Assembly (NCBI RefSeq): GCF_000282375.1
Contig: NZ_AKJK01000084.1
Coordinates: forward strand, 32,163-96,162
Direction: 5' to 3'
Origin: Pseudomonas sp. GM50
GTDB taxonomy: Bacteria > Pseudomonadota > Gammaproteobacteria > Pseudomonadales > Pseudomonadaceae
Length of the DNA: 64,000 bases
Shown: piece by piece, positions 35,860 through 44,466 of the stretch
Position numbering within the stretch: the stretch's first letter is position 1
How the letters are laid out: each line of letters begins with the position of its first letter
Position numbers and translations under genes: made by a program
The notes under the pieces: model-generated
Told to the model about the DNA's origin: nothing
The model's database searches: none
What the model saw: only the letters and a program-made list of their open reading frames with translations

Positions 35860-35882
35860 CCCGCTTCCCGCTCGGAAGCGGG
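35860..35882 (+). terminator. Hairpin terminator after the SDR gene
   Basis: CCCGCTTCC and GGAAGCGGG form a 9-bp stem with a 5-base loop, 31 bases after the SDR stop; a TGTTGT tail follows. It would partly separate SDR and GST transcription. Confidence 0.65.
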
Positions 35883-35910
35883 TGTTGTCGAAATAACAGT
35901 GGGTATTCAA

Positions 35911-36585
35911 ATGTCGCAATCACGGCTCACGCTTGTTAGCCACGGGCTTTGTCCGTTTGTTCAGCGAGTAGCAATTTTACTCCTCGAAAAAAAGGCTCCA
36001 TTTCAACGGGTTGATGTGGATTTGAAGGACAGGCCCAACTGGTTTCGGGTCATGTCGCCAACGGGCAAAGTCCCGCTTCTAATGGTGCAAAAAGGCGATG
36101 AGGAAGCGACCGTACTTTTCGAGAGCGTGGCTATCTGTGAATACATCGAACAGGTGTATCCGGAGCCCGCTTTGCACCCGAAAGATGCAATTTCCCGTGC
36201 TCAACACCGTGCTTGGATCGAATTCGCCACTGGTATGCTTGCTGATGCATGGGGATATTTGAACGCAACGGATCAGCAGACTGCGCTTGGTAAGTCTTCA
36301 GCGCTGAGGGGGAAGCTGGAGAGACTTGGTGGTGAAAAGATGGAAGGGCCGTACTTCGCTGGCGAAACGTTCAGTATGGTGGATATTGCTGTAGCCCCAG
36401 TTTTTCGCTACTTCGACATACTGGGATTCGAACCCAGTCATTCATTGTTTGATGGACTTGGTCGCATTGCCGAGTGGCGTCATGCACTGGCCAATCGCGC
36501 TAGCGTTCAGGCTGCTGTCGCCGAGGATTATGCAGACCGGTTACGCAAACATCTGCTGGAGGTGAAGGCCATTTTAGTCAGATGA
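35911..36585 (+). CDS. Glutathione S-transferase family protein
   Basis: 224 residues from the ATG at 35911. The thioredoxin-like N-domain reads LVSHGLCPFVQRVAILLLEKKAPFQ (a CPF active-site region, as in omega/SspA-like GSTs). SPTGKVPLL contains the cis-proline, and LFESVAICEYIEQVYPEP is the glutathione-binding loop. The helical C-domain ends near residue 215 with FSMVDIAVAPVFRY. Detoxification or dehalogenation partners are not evident. Confidence 0.9.
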   Translation: MSQSRLTLVSHGLCPFVQRVAILLLEKKAPFQRVDVDLKDRPNWFRVMSPTGKVPLLMVQKGDEEATVLFESVAICEYIEQVYPEPALHPKDAISRAQHRAWIEFATGMLADAWGYLNATDQQTALGKSSALRGKLERLGGEKMEGPYFAGETFSMVDIAVAPVFRYFDILGFEPSHSLFDGLGRIAEWRHALANRASVQAAVAEDYADRLRKHLLEVKAILVR

Positions 36586-36743
36586 GTCATAAATATCAGT
36601 CCAGTGTCTCGTATGGCGTGACTTAGCCAGGTGCGATCGTGGAGCTGGGTCTCCTTTGCGAATTTGCAGGAGGCCCGCTTTCCTATTCTTCAGGAAAGTG
36701 CCTATACAACGGATAGCGATCTGAGCTTTCGTTGGCGCTCCAT

Positions 36744-36803
36744 GTCCGCTTTTGGCCGATAGCAGTCGGCCATGTAGTGCGACAAACAAGCGTCGTTCAT
36801 GGC
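36744..36803. repeat. Degenerate copy of the intergenic repeat (TCCGCTTTTGGCCGAT type)
   Basis: GTCCGCTTTTGGCCGATAGC and the following CAGTCGGCC..CAAGCGTCGTTCATGGCC resemble the same dispersed element as at 19288 and 31098. It fills part of the 279-base gap before the Mut7-C gene, which otherwise shows no gene. Confidence 0.45.
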
Positions 36804-36864
36804 CTGCCAGAGAAGATGTCCGCACTAGACTCACTCACCCTGCAGCCCTGCCATACTGTTCAGC

Positions 36865-37605
36865 ATGACCCGTGCAACCTTCCGCTTCTACGAGGAGCTC
36901 AACGATTTCCTGCCGGCCGATCGGCGGCGGCAGTCCTTCACCTGCGAGTGCGCGCGAGGGGCGACGGTCAAGCACATGATCGAGGCGCTCGGGATACCGC
37001 ACACCGAGGTCGAGCTGGTGCTGCTCAACGGCGAATCGGTGGGCTTTGAGCGGATGATCTTCGACGGTGACCGGCTGGCGGTGTATCCCAAGTTCGAAGC
37101 GCTGGACATCAGCCCGCTGCTAAAGGTTCGTGCGCAACCTTTACGGGTGCTGCGTTTCGTCGCTGATGCGCACCTTGGCGGGCTGGCCAACCTGCTGCGC
37201 ATGAGCGGCTTCGATACCCTCTACGACAATGGCTTCGAGGATGGCGAGATCGCCGAGATCGCAGCGCAGCAAGGACGCATCGTGCTTACCCGCGACCGCG
37301 AACTGCTCAAACGGCGGATCATCAGTCACGGCTGTTACGTGCATGCCCTGAAACCGTCGCTGCAGCTGCGCGAATTGTACGAGCGCCTCGACCTGGCGCG
37401 TAGCGCACGGCCATTCAGCCTGTGCCTTCATTGCAACCTGCCGCTGCACGAGATCAGCCCGGAACAGGCCCGGCCGCAGGTGCCGCCCCGCGTTGGCGCC
37501 CTCTATTCGCACTTTCTGCGCTGCGACGCCTGCCAACGGGTTTACTGGGAGGGTTCGCACTGGCGCAGCATGTGTGCATTGCTGGCACCTCTGCTGGACC
37601 GATAG
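36865..37605 (+). CDS. Mut7-C RNase domain protein with N-terminal ubiquitin-like domain
   Basis: 246 residues. Residues 1-80 form a ThiS/MoaD-like ubiquitin fold (TRATFRFYEELNDFLP, VELVLLNGESVGFERMIFDGDRLAVYP). Residues 95-245 are the Mut7-C domain: RFVADAHLGGLANLLRMSGFDTLYDN, then EIAAQQGRIVLTRDRELL (acidic PIN-like residues), then a zinc ribbon with CLHC and CDAC pairs. A PIN-type ribonuclease activity is the family expectation. No genetic partner is evident. Confidence 0.88.
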   Translation: MTRATFRFYEELNDFLPADRRRQSFTCECARGATVKHMIEALGIPHTEVELVLLNGESVGFERMIFDGDRLAVYPKFEALDISPLLKVRAQPLRVLRFVADAHLGGLANLLRMSGFDTLYDNGFEDGEIAEIAAQQGRIVLTRDRELLKRRIISHGCYVHALKPSLQLRELYERLDLARSARPFSLCLHCNLPLHEISPEQARPQVPPRVGALYSHFLRCDACQRVYWEGSHWRSMCALLAPLLDR

Positions 37606-37667
37606 CCGAGCGCATCGGGCCGGGTGTGTTGGCAGAGTAAATTGCGCTGGTGCTCAAGCGACATAGA

Positions 37668-37829
37668 TCAGCTCTCAGAAGAAACGATTGAGTCCTGACT
37701 GGATTCAGCAGCCAGCTTCAATCGGTCAGCTTTACTAATGTATTTGGACTTGCTTGGCGGTGCCAATTTGGCACTGGCCTTTTTGGCGTGAGCCTTTAAT
37801 AACTGCTGTATTTTTTTACGACGATTCAT
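37668..37829 (-). CDS. DUF2986 family small basic protein
   Basis: 53 codons from the ATG at 37829 (complement). It opens MNRRKKIQQLLKAHAKKASA and continues with SKYISKADRLKLAAE; this Lys/Arg-rich start and the YISKADR motif are what I remember for DUF2986 proteins, found widely in gammaproteobacteria. The function is unknown; the charge suggests nucleic-acid or ribosome contact. Confidence 0.75.
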   Translation of the reverse strand: MNRRKKIQQLLKAHAKKASAKLAPPSKSKYISKADRLKLAAESSQDSIVSSES

Positions 37830-37893
37830 ATTTTTCTACTCGGTTTGCAAGCTCTTGAATGATATCAGCTTAAAATATTGGGCCAGAATGAAA

Positions 37894-37925
37894 CACCCCA
37901 TCGGTTGCCTCCAGCCTTTGGGGTG
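37894..37925 (-). terminator. Possible terminator of the nuclease gene
   Basis: CACCCCA and TGGGGTG form a 7-bp stem with an 18-base loop just past the stop of the minus-strand nuclease gene, followed on that strand by TTTCATT. The long loop makes it a modest candidate. Confidence 0.45.
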
Positions 37926-37940
37926 CAATTCATCAAGCCA

Positions 37941-38813
37941 TCAAGAGCGCCCTACGGAACCTGTGACCGGTAGATTCCCCAGCAATTTGAGCCCGGTACT
38001 CTTCACGAAAGCGTCATAGTCCATCGGTCTCTCGATACGAGTTTCAGCGTTGGGCAGTACGTAGGCCCAGGCACGCTTGGACGATGCGTCGTAAACCAGC
38101 TTGAACAGACGGGTCGGCACCCAGACCTTGTTGTCGCCGATGGTGGTGTGGCCTGAATCAAAGAGCGGGCCGGTAAAGACAAAAACATTGCCATCAGCTC
38201 GCTTGGCAAACTTTCTGACATCGGACTCGACCTTACTCCAGATCTTCCGGTTGTTGGTGGGGTCTTGCGGCACCATGTTCGACAGCGCAAAGGATTGGGC
38301 CATTGCATTGGGGTTCGGTGCATCGGCTGCCGGGGATTGATGGCCGCGGTCCACGGCCGGATGTTGGCTACGGTAGTCGCTCAACTCTGCCCGCCCACTC
38401 TTGGGGATGCGTGGGTCCGGGTAGAACTGGTTGGTGCGCTCCTCGCCTTTGGCATCCTGCAGTTGGGCGGCATTAAGGCGTTCGACCACTACCAATGGCG
38501 TCTTGCTGGTTTGCGAGTACAGCACCGCAAAGTTGTCGGAACACAGGGCCAAGGGTTTCATGGTTGCAGGCACAGTGGCCGTGTTGATCGGTTTCGCCGC
38601 CGGGAACAGCTCTGCGCAGCCATCAAACGATGCCTGTTTCTGTTTGTTCGAATAGAGGCCCAGGGCCGCGTTCTGGCTGATCGAGCCCGAGCGGGATACT
38701 TGTTCCTGATGCGGGGTGGGCGGCTTGATGAGGTCCAGCAGACTGCGGGCTTCTGCCCCGGTCGAGAGCAAAACAAGGGCCGACAGCCCAACTGCAATTT
38801 TGCGTAGGTGCAT
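37941..38813 (-). CDS. Secreted DNA/RNA non-specific endonuclease (NucA/Serratia nuclease family)
   Basis: 290 residues with a signal peptide (LRKIAVGLSALVLLSTGAEA). The ββα-metal core is visible: the DRGHQSPAAD motif holds the catalytic histidine at about residue 157, and QSFALSNMVPQDPTNNRKIW holds the metal-binding Asn region. VFTGPLFDSG and VWVPTRLFKLVYD are also typical of the family. It would cut DNA and RNA in the periplasm or outside the cell. No immunity-type gene lies beside it, consistent with export. Confidence 0.9.
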   Translation of the reverse strand: MHLRKIAVGLSALVLLSTGAEARSLLDLIKPPTPHQEQVSRSGSISQNAALGLYSNKQKQASFDGCAELFPAAKPINTATVPATMKPLALCSDNFAVLYSQTSKTPLVVVERLNAAQLQDAKGEERTNQFYPDPRIPKSGRAELSDYRSQHPAVDRGHQSPAADAPNPNAMAQSFALSNMVPQDPTNNRKIWSKVESDVRKFAKRADGNVFVFTGPLFDSGHTTIGDNKVWVPTRLFKLVYDASSKRAWAYVLPNAETRIERPMDYDAFVKSTGLKLLGNLPVTGSVGRS

Positions 38814-39151
38814 GCTTTAAATCTTCGAATTGGATTGAGGGGTAAACGTACGGCGAGTCCCGATTCACGGAACCTGGTGGAGGCGGTTGCTGATTATATT
38901 GCGGCGAGCATGCTTTCACTGTCCTTGATCAAAATGCCGATGCGGATCCGGTCGGTTCCGAGCAGTACGACTACTGGTGGTCGTTGCGGGATTTATTGAC
39001 CATCACAAGTCACTTTAGTGCTGAGTAGCGTTTACATTCGACTCGCCAATGCCCTTCGAAGAAGCGATCGGTAGATAAATGTAGACATCGCGCTCAACGG
39101 CACAACAACCCCATGGGCAAACCCGATCATAGCGCTCTATGATTGAACCCC
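38814..39151. other. Intergenic gap, nothing recognised
   Basis: 338 bases between divergent genes. Short frames only, with no family pattern, no repeat and no strong hairpin. It presumably holds the two promoters. Confidence 0.5.
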
Positions 39152-39553
39152 ATGACGACCTCTCTTCCGATCCGCCAACCCTGCCCGCCCGGTGCCTGCA
39201 TCTGCGAGCGTGAGCCGTTGCTGGAAACCCCCGGCGCGGATTTGCGCATCCTGAGCCTGACCCGGTCGGAGGAAAAGCGCTTGGTCGAGCGCCTGGAGAA
39301 TCTCCAGAGCCTCGGCGACCTGGAGCGTCTGCAGCGCCGGATGTTTGAGCAGTTGGGTCTGCGCGTCGAGATCGTTCCGGGCTTCAATGAAGTGCGCACC
39401 ATGCGCGGCATCAACATCACCCTCGGCGAACTGCCGGGCCTGTGTCGCAAAACCCGTCAATCGATTCCGGCGGCGATTCGTCGAGGGTTGGAGAAGCGCC
39501 CGGAGATTGCCTACGAGCTGCTCAATGCCAACGACTTGTTGCGTGATGCCTGA
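39152..39553 (+). CDS. Conserved hypothetical protein with N-terminal cysteine cluster
   Basis: 133 residues from the ATG at 39152 (a TTG at 39143 is in frame). The N-terminus contains RQPCPPGACICERE, three cysteines in seven residues, and a further Cys occurs in ELPGLCRKT; a metal or iron-sulphur site is possible. The middle is helical (LTRSEEKRLVERLENLQSLGDLERL). No family was recognised. Confidence 0.7.
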   Translation: MTTSLPIRQPCPPGACICEREPLLETPGADLRILSLTRSEEKRLVERLENLQSLGDLERLQRRMFEQLGLRVEIVPGFNEVRTMRGINITLGELPGLCRKTRQSIPAAIRRGLEKRPEIAYELLNANDLLRDA

Positions 39554-39764
39554 TGGTTTGCGCGGTTATCACGATATGTTCGTTTCAAATGCCTGAAAGA
39601 GGATCAGCGGTCGTACGCGAAACGCGGGCCGCTGCTATGCCTTCTCATGGGAGAAAGGCTTTCAGGCCAGCCAGGATGGGGCTGGAAACACAAGCGTGAC
39701 CGTGGCCCCGGCGCCAGCCAGGCGCGCGAAGATAAAGGTGCCAATCCGTAGCAGGAGGTGGCAG

Positions 39765-40046
39765 ATGTTATTCATCGTCCGTTGGTCCATCAGTCCGCAA
39801 CATCGCAACAGCGCAATCGAACGTTTTCTCAAGACCGGTGGCGCGCCACCCGCAGGCGTCAACATGCTGGGGCGCTGGCATGCCGTCGGTGGCTCGAGTG
39901 GTTTTGGCATTGCAGAAGCCGACGATCCGGTGTCAATTCAGAAGTGGGTGCTGGAGTGGAGCGACCTCATGAGCATGGAAGTCCACGCCGCATTGACCGA
40001 TGAACAGGCGGCGCCGCTGCTGGCTGCCGCGCTCGGCAAACAATAG
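39765..40046 (+). CDS. DUF3303-like small protein
   Basis: 93 residues from the ATG at 39765, chosen for GGAGG 7 bases upstream. MLFIVRWSISPQHRNSAIERFLKTGGAPPAGVNMLGRWH and IQKWVLEWSDLMSMEVHAALTDEQA fit the ferredoxin-like DUF3303 proteins that I remember. Function unknown. Confidence 0.75.
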   Translation: MLFIVRWSISPQHRNSAIERFLKTGGAPPAGVNMLGRWHAVGGSSGFGIAEADDPVSIQKWVLEWSDLMSMEVHAALTDEQAAPLLAAALGKQ

Positions 40047-40051
40047 TCGTT

Positions 40052-40130
40052 GTGGTGAGGGGGCTTGCCTGTGGTGAGGGAGCTTGCCTGTGGCGAGGGG
40101 GCTTGCCCCCGTTGGGCTGCGAAGCAGCCC
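40052..40130. repeat. Three 19-bp tandem units followed by a REP palindrome
   Basis: GTGGTGAGGGGGCTTGCCT occurs three times in tandem (40052, 40071, 40090) with 1-2 changes. It then runs into CCCCCGTT and the hairpin GGGCTGC-gaa-GCAGCCC (40114-40130). The unit is the head part of the local REP sequence, so this looks like partial REP amplification. Confidence 0.8.
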
Positions 40131-40228
40131 CAAAATCTCTGATACACCAAAGTTTTGTGAGTGCTACACACTCAAACGGGGCGATACGGCATTCCGACAA
40201 GCCCCCTCACCACCTTCCTTCCGATTCA

Positions 40229-42859
40229 CTATTTTTTCATCCCCACCCGCCGCCGCATTTCGGCAGTAATCGTCTGTCGGGTTTTCTTCAGGTCGTCCCA
40301 GGGTTCGTCACCGATTTCGGCCAGGCGCTCATGCACGTTATGTACGTTCCATTGATTGCCACCCTTGAGCTTGGCCACCTCCTCCCGAAAGATCGGCACC
40401 GACACCGGCAGCCCTTCGCGGGTGCGCACGGCGTAGGCGCAAATAGTGGTGGCGCCCAGACCGTTGCGCAGGTAGTCGATGAAGATACGCCCGATACGGT
40501 TTTTCGGTCCGGACACCGCGGAAAAACGATCCGGCAGTAATTTGGCCATGTGGCTGACGATCGCGTGGCTGAAGTCCTTGACCTCGTCCCAGCCGTGTTT
40601 GCGGGTCAGCGGTACCACCAGGTGAATCCCCTTGCCGCCGCTGGTTTTGAGAAACGCCTTGAGCCCCAGTTCATCCAGCACTGTGAGCGTTAGCTGAGTC
40701 GCTTCGATCATGCTTTTCCAGGGCAGCGCCGGATCCGGGTCGAGATCGAGGACGAAGCGATCGGGTTTATCCAGATCGACTGACGTGGCATTCCAGGTAT
40801 GCAGTTCCACCGTGCTCATCTGCACCGCGCCGATCAGCGCTTTGGCGTTGTTGATGATCATCATCGGTTGGCCCGTCAGTTCCTTGTCCAGGGTAACAAT
40901 CCCCGGAATGGCCAGGCGTTCGGCGTTCTTCTGAAAGAACAGTTCGCCGGCGATGCCGTCCGGCGCACGCACCAGCGCCACCGGCCGGTCCTTGAGCTGC
41001 GGCAGTATCCATTCGGCGACGCTGGCGTAGTACTGCGCCAGTTGCATCTTGGTGGTGCCGCTGCTGGCGTCGATCACCCGGTCCGGGTGCGTGATGCGCA
41101 CCTTGCCGCTGGCCAGGCCGATCTGCGACGGCGCGACAGTCGACTGGGCGGTTTTTGGCTCCGTGGCATCAGGTTTCTCAGCGGTGGATTTCTTCTTCGC
41201 TGTGGATTTTGGCGCGGCGGTTTTCGAGGCTGAAGTGTTCACGGCGTTCGGCAGCTCCTCGGTAATTTCTTCGGCAGGCTTGTCATCGCGCAAACCATGG
41301 AACACGGCGTGGCGCACCGAGCCGTCCTTGGTCATTTCGGCGAAGGCCACTTCCGCCAATAAAGTGGGTTTAAGCCAATGCCCCCCCTTGGCTTCGAAAC
41401 CGCTAGGCGGATTGACCACCGACGGCTTTTTCGTCTGCAACGGTTTCAACTGTTCGTAAATGCGCTTGAGAGTCGCCTCGTTGAACCCGGTGCCAACCTT
41501 GCCGGCATAGCGCAATTCACCGCTGTCACGATCGTGCAACCCCAGCAACAACGCGCCAAAAGCACTGCGTGCGCCTTTGGGGTCGGTGAAGCCGACCACA
41601 ACGAATTCCTGTCGATGCTTGCACTTGAGTTTGATCCAGTCACGGGTGCGCCGAGACACGTAAGGCGACCCCAGGCGCTTGCCAATCAGCCCTTCCATCT
41701 GCATTTCGCAGGCACTGTTGAGCAGGGCCTCCGGGGATTCGTCGAAAGCGTCGGAGAATCGCAACAGCGGGTTTTCATTGAGTTTGAGCACAGTCGCCAG
41801 CGCCGCCCTGCGCTCCTCGACGGGTACTTCACGCAGGTCCACGCCATTGAGGTAGGGCAAATCGAACAGGTAGTAAACGATGCTGGCACTACTGCCGGAA
41901 TCGAACGCGTTTTGCAGCGCCTGGAAATCCGGAACACCCTGCTCGTTGGCCACCACCATTTCGCCGTCGAGCCAGGCCGATTCCAGGACCAGCGCTGCCA
42001 GCGCCTCGGCTTGTCCGGGTAATTTATGGGTCCAGTCGTGACCATTGCGGGTGAAGAGTTTGACCTCATCGTGGTCGATGCGCGCCATGACCCGGTAGCC
42101 GTCGAACTTGATCTCATAGCTCCATTCGCCGCTCGGCGCGGATTCGACCAGCGTTGCCAGTTCGGGTTTGAGCAGCTCCGGCAGCCTGGCTTTGCGCGCG
42201 CCCGTCAGTTGTGGTGACTTTTCCTTGCGCGCCTTGGCCGGGGCGTTTTTGATCGGTTTGGTTTTTTCAGCGCCGTGCTTTTTTTCCAGAATGGTGCGGT
42301 CGCTGAGCACGCTGTCCGGCTCGGCGGCAACCACGTCGTACTCGCTGTCGGGTCTGGCGGCGCTGTCCTGATGCTTGATCAGAAACCATTGTTCCTGCTT
42401 GCCCGGCATGTGCGTGCGCACGAGGTTCCACAGGCCGCCGAGCTTTTCTCCTTTCAGCTCGAATTTCAGCCGGCCCTTGGTGTACGCCTTGGCCGGATCG
42501 TCCTGGGGAATCCACACCCCACGGTCCCAGACGATCACATCGCCGGCGCCGTAATGCCCTTCGGGAATGGTGCCCTCGAACGTGGCGTAATCCAGCGGAT
42601 GGTCTTCGACGTGGATGGCCAGGCGCTTGATCTTGGGGTCCAGCGACGGCCCTTTGGGCACGGCCCAACTTTTCAGCGCGCCGTCGAGCTCCAGGCGAAA
42701 GTCATAGTGCAGGTGTGAGGCGTCATGCTTCTGAATGCAGAACTGCAGCGCATGCGCTGTGTCTTGTCGTCTGCCTTTTGCGGATTTGGAAACACCGGCA
42801 GGCTCGGGACTTTTTTCGAAGTCCCTCATGTTGTTGTACTTTTCGAGCGGCTTGTCCAT
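40229..42859 (-). CDS. ligD: Multifunctional ATP-dependent DNA ligase D
   Basis: 876 residues from the ATG at 42859 (GGAGGGC about 6 bases upstream). Domain order is the Pseudomonas one. The 3'-phosphoesterase comes first (about 30-190; FCIQKHDASHLHYDFRLELDG, IPEGHYGAGDVIVWDRG). The ligase domain follows (about 215-540), with the adenylated lysine in EIKFDGYR and DGEMVV. The primase/polymerase domain is last (about 595-876), with LDLDPDPALPW and KTSGGKGIHLVVPL. It repairs double-strand breaks by non-homologous end joining together with Ku, whose gene is not in this window. Confidence 0.95.
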   Translation of the reverse strand: MDKPLEKYNNMRDFEKSPEPAGVSKSAKGRRQDTAHALQFCIQKHDASHLHYDFRLELDGALKSWAVPKGPSLDPKIKRLAIHVEDHPLDYATFEGTIPEGHYGAGDVIVWDRGVWIPQDDPAKAYTKGRLKFELKGEKLGGLWNLVRTHMPGKQEQWFLIKHQDSAARPDSEYDVVAAEPDSVLSDRTILEKKHGAEKTKPIKNAPAKARKEKSPQLTGARKARLPELLKPELATLVESAPSGEWSYEIKFDGYRVMARIDHDEVKLFTRNGHDWTHKLPGQAEALAALVLESAWLDGEMVVANEQGVPDFQALQNAFDSGSSASIVYYLFDLPYLNGVDLREVPVEERRAALATVLKLNENPLLRFSDAFDESPEALLNSACEMQMEGLIGKRLGSPYVSRRTRDWIKLKCKHRQEFVVVGFTDPKGARSAFGALLLGLHDRDSGELRYAGKVGTGFNEATLKRIYEQLKPLQTKKPSVVNPPSGFEAKGGHWLKPTLLAEVAFAEMTKDGSVRHAVFHGLRDDKPAEEITEELPNAVNTSASKTAAPKSTAKKKSTAEKPDATEPKTAQSTVAPSQIGLASGKVRITHPDRVIDASSGTTKMQLAQYYASVAEWILPQLKDRPVALVRAPDGIAGELFFQKNAERLAIPGIVTLDKELTGQPMMIINNAKALIGAVQMSTVELHTWNATSVDLDKPDRFVLDLDPDPALPWKSMIEATQLTLTVLDELGLKAFLKTSGGKGIHLVVPLTRKHGWDEVKDFSHAIVSHMAKLLPDRFSAVSGPKNRIGRIFIDYLRNGLGATTICAYAVRTREGLPVSVPIFREEVAKLKGGNQWNVHNVHERLAEIGDEPWDDLKKTRQTITAEMRRRVGMKK

Positions 42860-42970
42860 GGCGCCCTCCACGGGTTTATGACTGAATCAAACCGTTATTG
42901 TCATGAGACCCCGGATGAGTGCGCGAAGGTTCAGTAGTCTTGCAAAACTTGAGTACCGAGGCCGCCAAAC

Positions 42971-43001
42971 GACAAGGCCCGGCTATTGGCCGGGCCTTGT
43001 C
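42971..43001 (-). terminator. Strong hairpin terminator at the end of the biosynthetic operon
   Basis: GACAAGGCCCGGC and GCCGGGCCTTGTC form a perfect 13-bp stem with a 5-base loop, 33 bases after the LysE stop. There is no long U-tract, but the stem is stable. It separates the ten-gene operon from ligD on the same strand. Confidence 0.75.
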
Positions 43002-43033
43002 ATTGCAGGGCTTGCGAAACACTCGGTCGTTTA

Positions 43034-43669
43034 TCAGGTGAGCGGTTTGCGCAGCAGGATATCGACCGCGAAGACGCCCAGGACAGTCCCGGACACCCAG
43101 CGTTGAGTGCGCATGGCAGAGGGTCGCTTGGCCAGGAAACCACTGACCCTGGAGGCGGCGAGGACGATCATGCCGTTCACTGTGACGGCGATGGTGATCT
43201 GTACCAGTCCCATCTGGATGAATTGCTGGAAGGTAGACCCTGCGGAAGGGTCGATGAACTGGGGAATCAGCGCGGAATACATCAGCGCAATCTTCGGATT
43301 CAGCAGGTTCGTCACTAGCCCCATCGTGAACAGCCGTCTCGGCGAGTGAGGTGGCAGTTCGCGCGCCTCGAAGGGGGAAGCGCCCCTGGGCTTCAGCATG
43401 TTCCAGGCCAGGTAGCCCAGATAGAATGCGCCTGCGATCCTGACGACATCGTAGGCAACTGGCACCGCCTTGAACAAGGCAGCCAGCCCCAGTCCAGCAG
43501 CCAGCAGGTAGCACACGAAGCCTAGCGCCACACCCGCCAGCGAAATCATCCCGGCCAGCCGCCCTTGGGAAATTGCCCGCGAGGTCAGGTAGATCATGTT
43601 GGGACCCGGTGTCAGAACCATGCCCAAGGAGATGATGGCCACACCGGCCAGGTTTTCCAGCGCCATCAT
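43034..43669 (-). CDS. LysE family exporter of the biosynthetic operon
   Basis: 211 residues from the ATG at 43669; that start overlaps the SDR stop (TAATG). Family signatures: LTPGPNMIYLTSRAISQGRLAG near residue 20 and TNLLNPKIALMYSALIPQFIDP in the middle. About six membrane segments are visible. As the last gene of the ten-gene operon, it most likely exports the product or protects the producer. LysE exporters handle amino acids and close analogues, which hints at an amino-acid-like product. Confidence 0.9.
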   Translation of the reverse strand: MMALENLAGVAIISLGMVLTPGPNMIYLTSRAISQGRLAGMISLAGVALGFVCYLLAAGLGLAALFKAVPVAYDVVRIAGAFYLGYLAWNMLKPRGASPFEARELPPHSPRRLFTMGLVTNLLNPKIALMYSALIPQFIDPSAGSTFQQFIQMGLVQITIAVTVNGMIVLAASRVSGFLAKRPSAMRTQRWVSGTVLGVFAVDILLRKPLT

Positions 43670-44466
43670 TAGCGTGCTCCTTCGTTCAAAGGGGATTGGT
43701 CGGCCCGCTGCTGCTCGAGCCAGCCGAGACTGCCGCGAAACAGCGCATGCTGAGCGCGCTGTGCCACTGGCCGAACCACGATCTCGTCGACATTGACATG
43801 TGCCGGCTGATCGGCAACCCAGGCCACTACCTGGGCGACATCGTCCGCGCTCAAAGGCCGGTCGACATCCTCGTAGATGGCGTTGACCCGTTCGGCGTCG
43901 CCGCGAAAACGCTTCAAGGAAAACTCTGGCGTATGCACCATGCCGGGGAGCACCTCGGTGATGCGCACCGGTACGCCCTTCATCTCCAGTCGCAAGGAAT
44001 GGGTCAGTGCGCGCTGAGCACTCTTGGCCGCGCAATAGCCGCCGCCCCCCTCATAACTGGCTAGCGCCGCCGTAGAGGTAATATTGACGATGGCCCCTTG
44101 GGATGCGATGAGCCGAGGCAACATCAGTTGGGTCATCAGCAAAGTCCCCAGTACGTTGCTGTTGAACATGTTCGTCCAATCCTCGGCACTGGCCCTGTCT
44201 ACCGCATCCAGGCCGATCGCACCGCCCGCACAGTTCACTAGAAGATCGCACTCGCAAATCTGCACCAAGTCCTCCTCTCGCGCTTGTGTCACGTCCAGCA
44301 CAATGGCGTGTCCGCGGATTTCGCCGGCAATCTGCTCGAGCCGCTCACCCCTGCGCGCCACAAGGAATACCCGCCAGCCACGACTGGCCAAGGTACGGCT
44401 GCACGCCTCGCCAATGCCACTGCTGGCACCCGTAACCACTGCTGTTTTCAAGATTGAGCTCCCCAT
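43669..44466 (-). CDS. Short-chain dehydrogenase/reductase of the biosynthetic operon
   Basis: 265 residues. TGASSGIG binds NAD(P) near residue 12, with LVNCAGG at about 80, the catalytic Ser in NITSTAALASYEGG and Tyr-Lys in YCAAK. There is an unusual C-terminal extension of about 30 residues after VDEIVVRPVAQRAQ. The start overlaps the ATP-grasp gene by 19 bases, and its stop shares bases with the LysE start. It probably oxidises or reduces an alcohol/carbonyl of the pathway intermediate. Confidence 0.9.
   Translation of the reverse strand: MGSSILKTAVVTGASSGIGEACSRTLASRGWRVFLVARRGERLEQIAGEIRGHAIVLDVTQAREEDLVQICECDLLVNCAGGAIGLDAVDRASAEDWTNMFNSNVLGTLLMTQLMLPRLIASQGAIVNITSTAALASYEGGGGYCAAKSAQRALTHSLRLEMKGVPVRITEVLPGMVHTPEFSLKRFRGDAERVNAIYEDVDRPLSADDVAQVVAWVADQPAHVNVDEIVVRPVAQRAQHALFRGSLGWLEQQRADQSPLNEGAR

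Noticed and set aside
40052..40108. Possible CRISPR-like array
   Set aside because: The 19-bp units are directly adjacent without spacers and match REP sequence.
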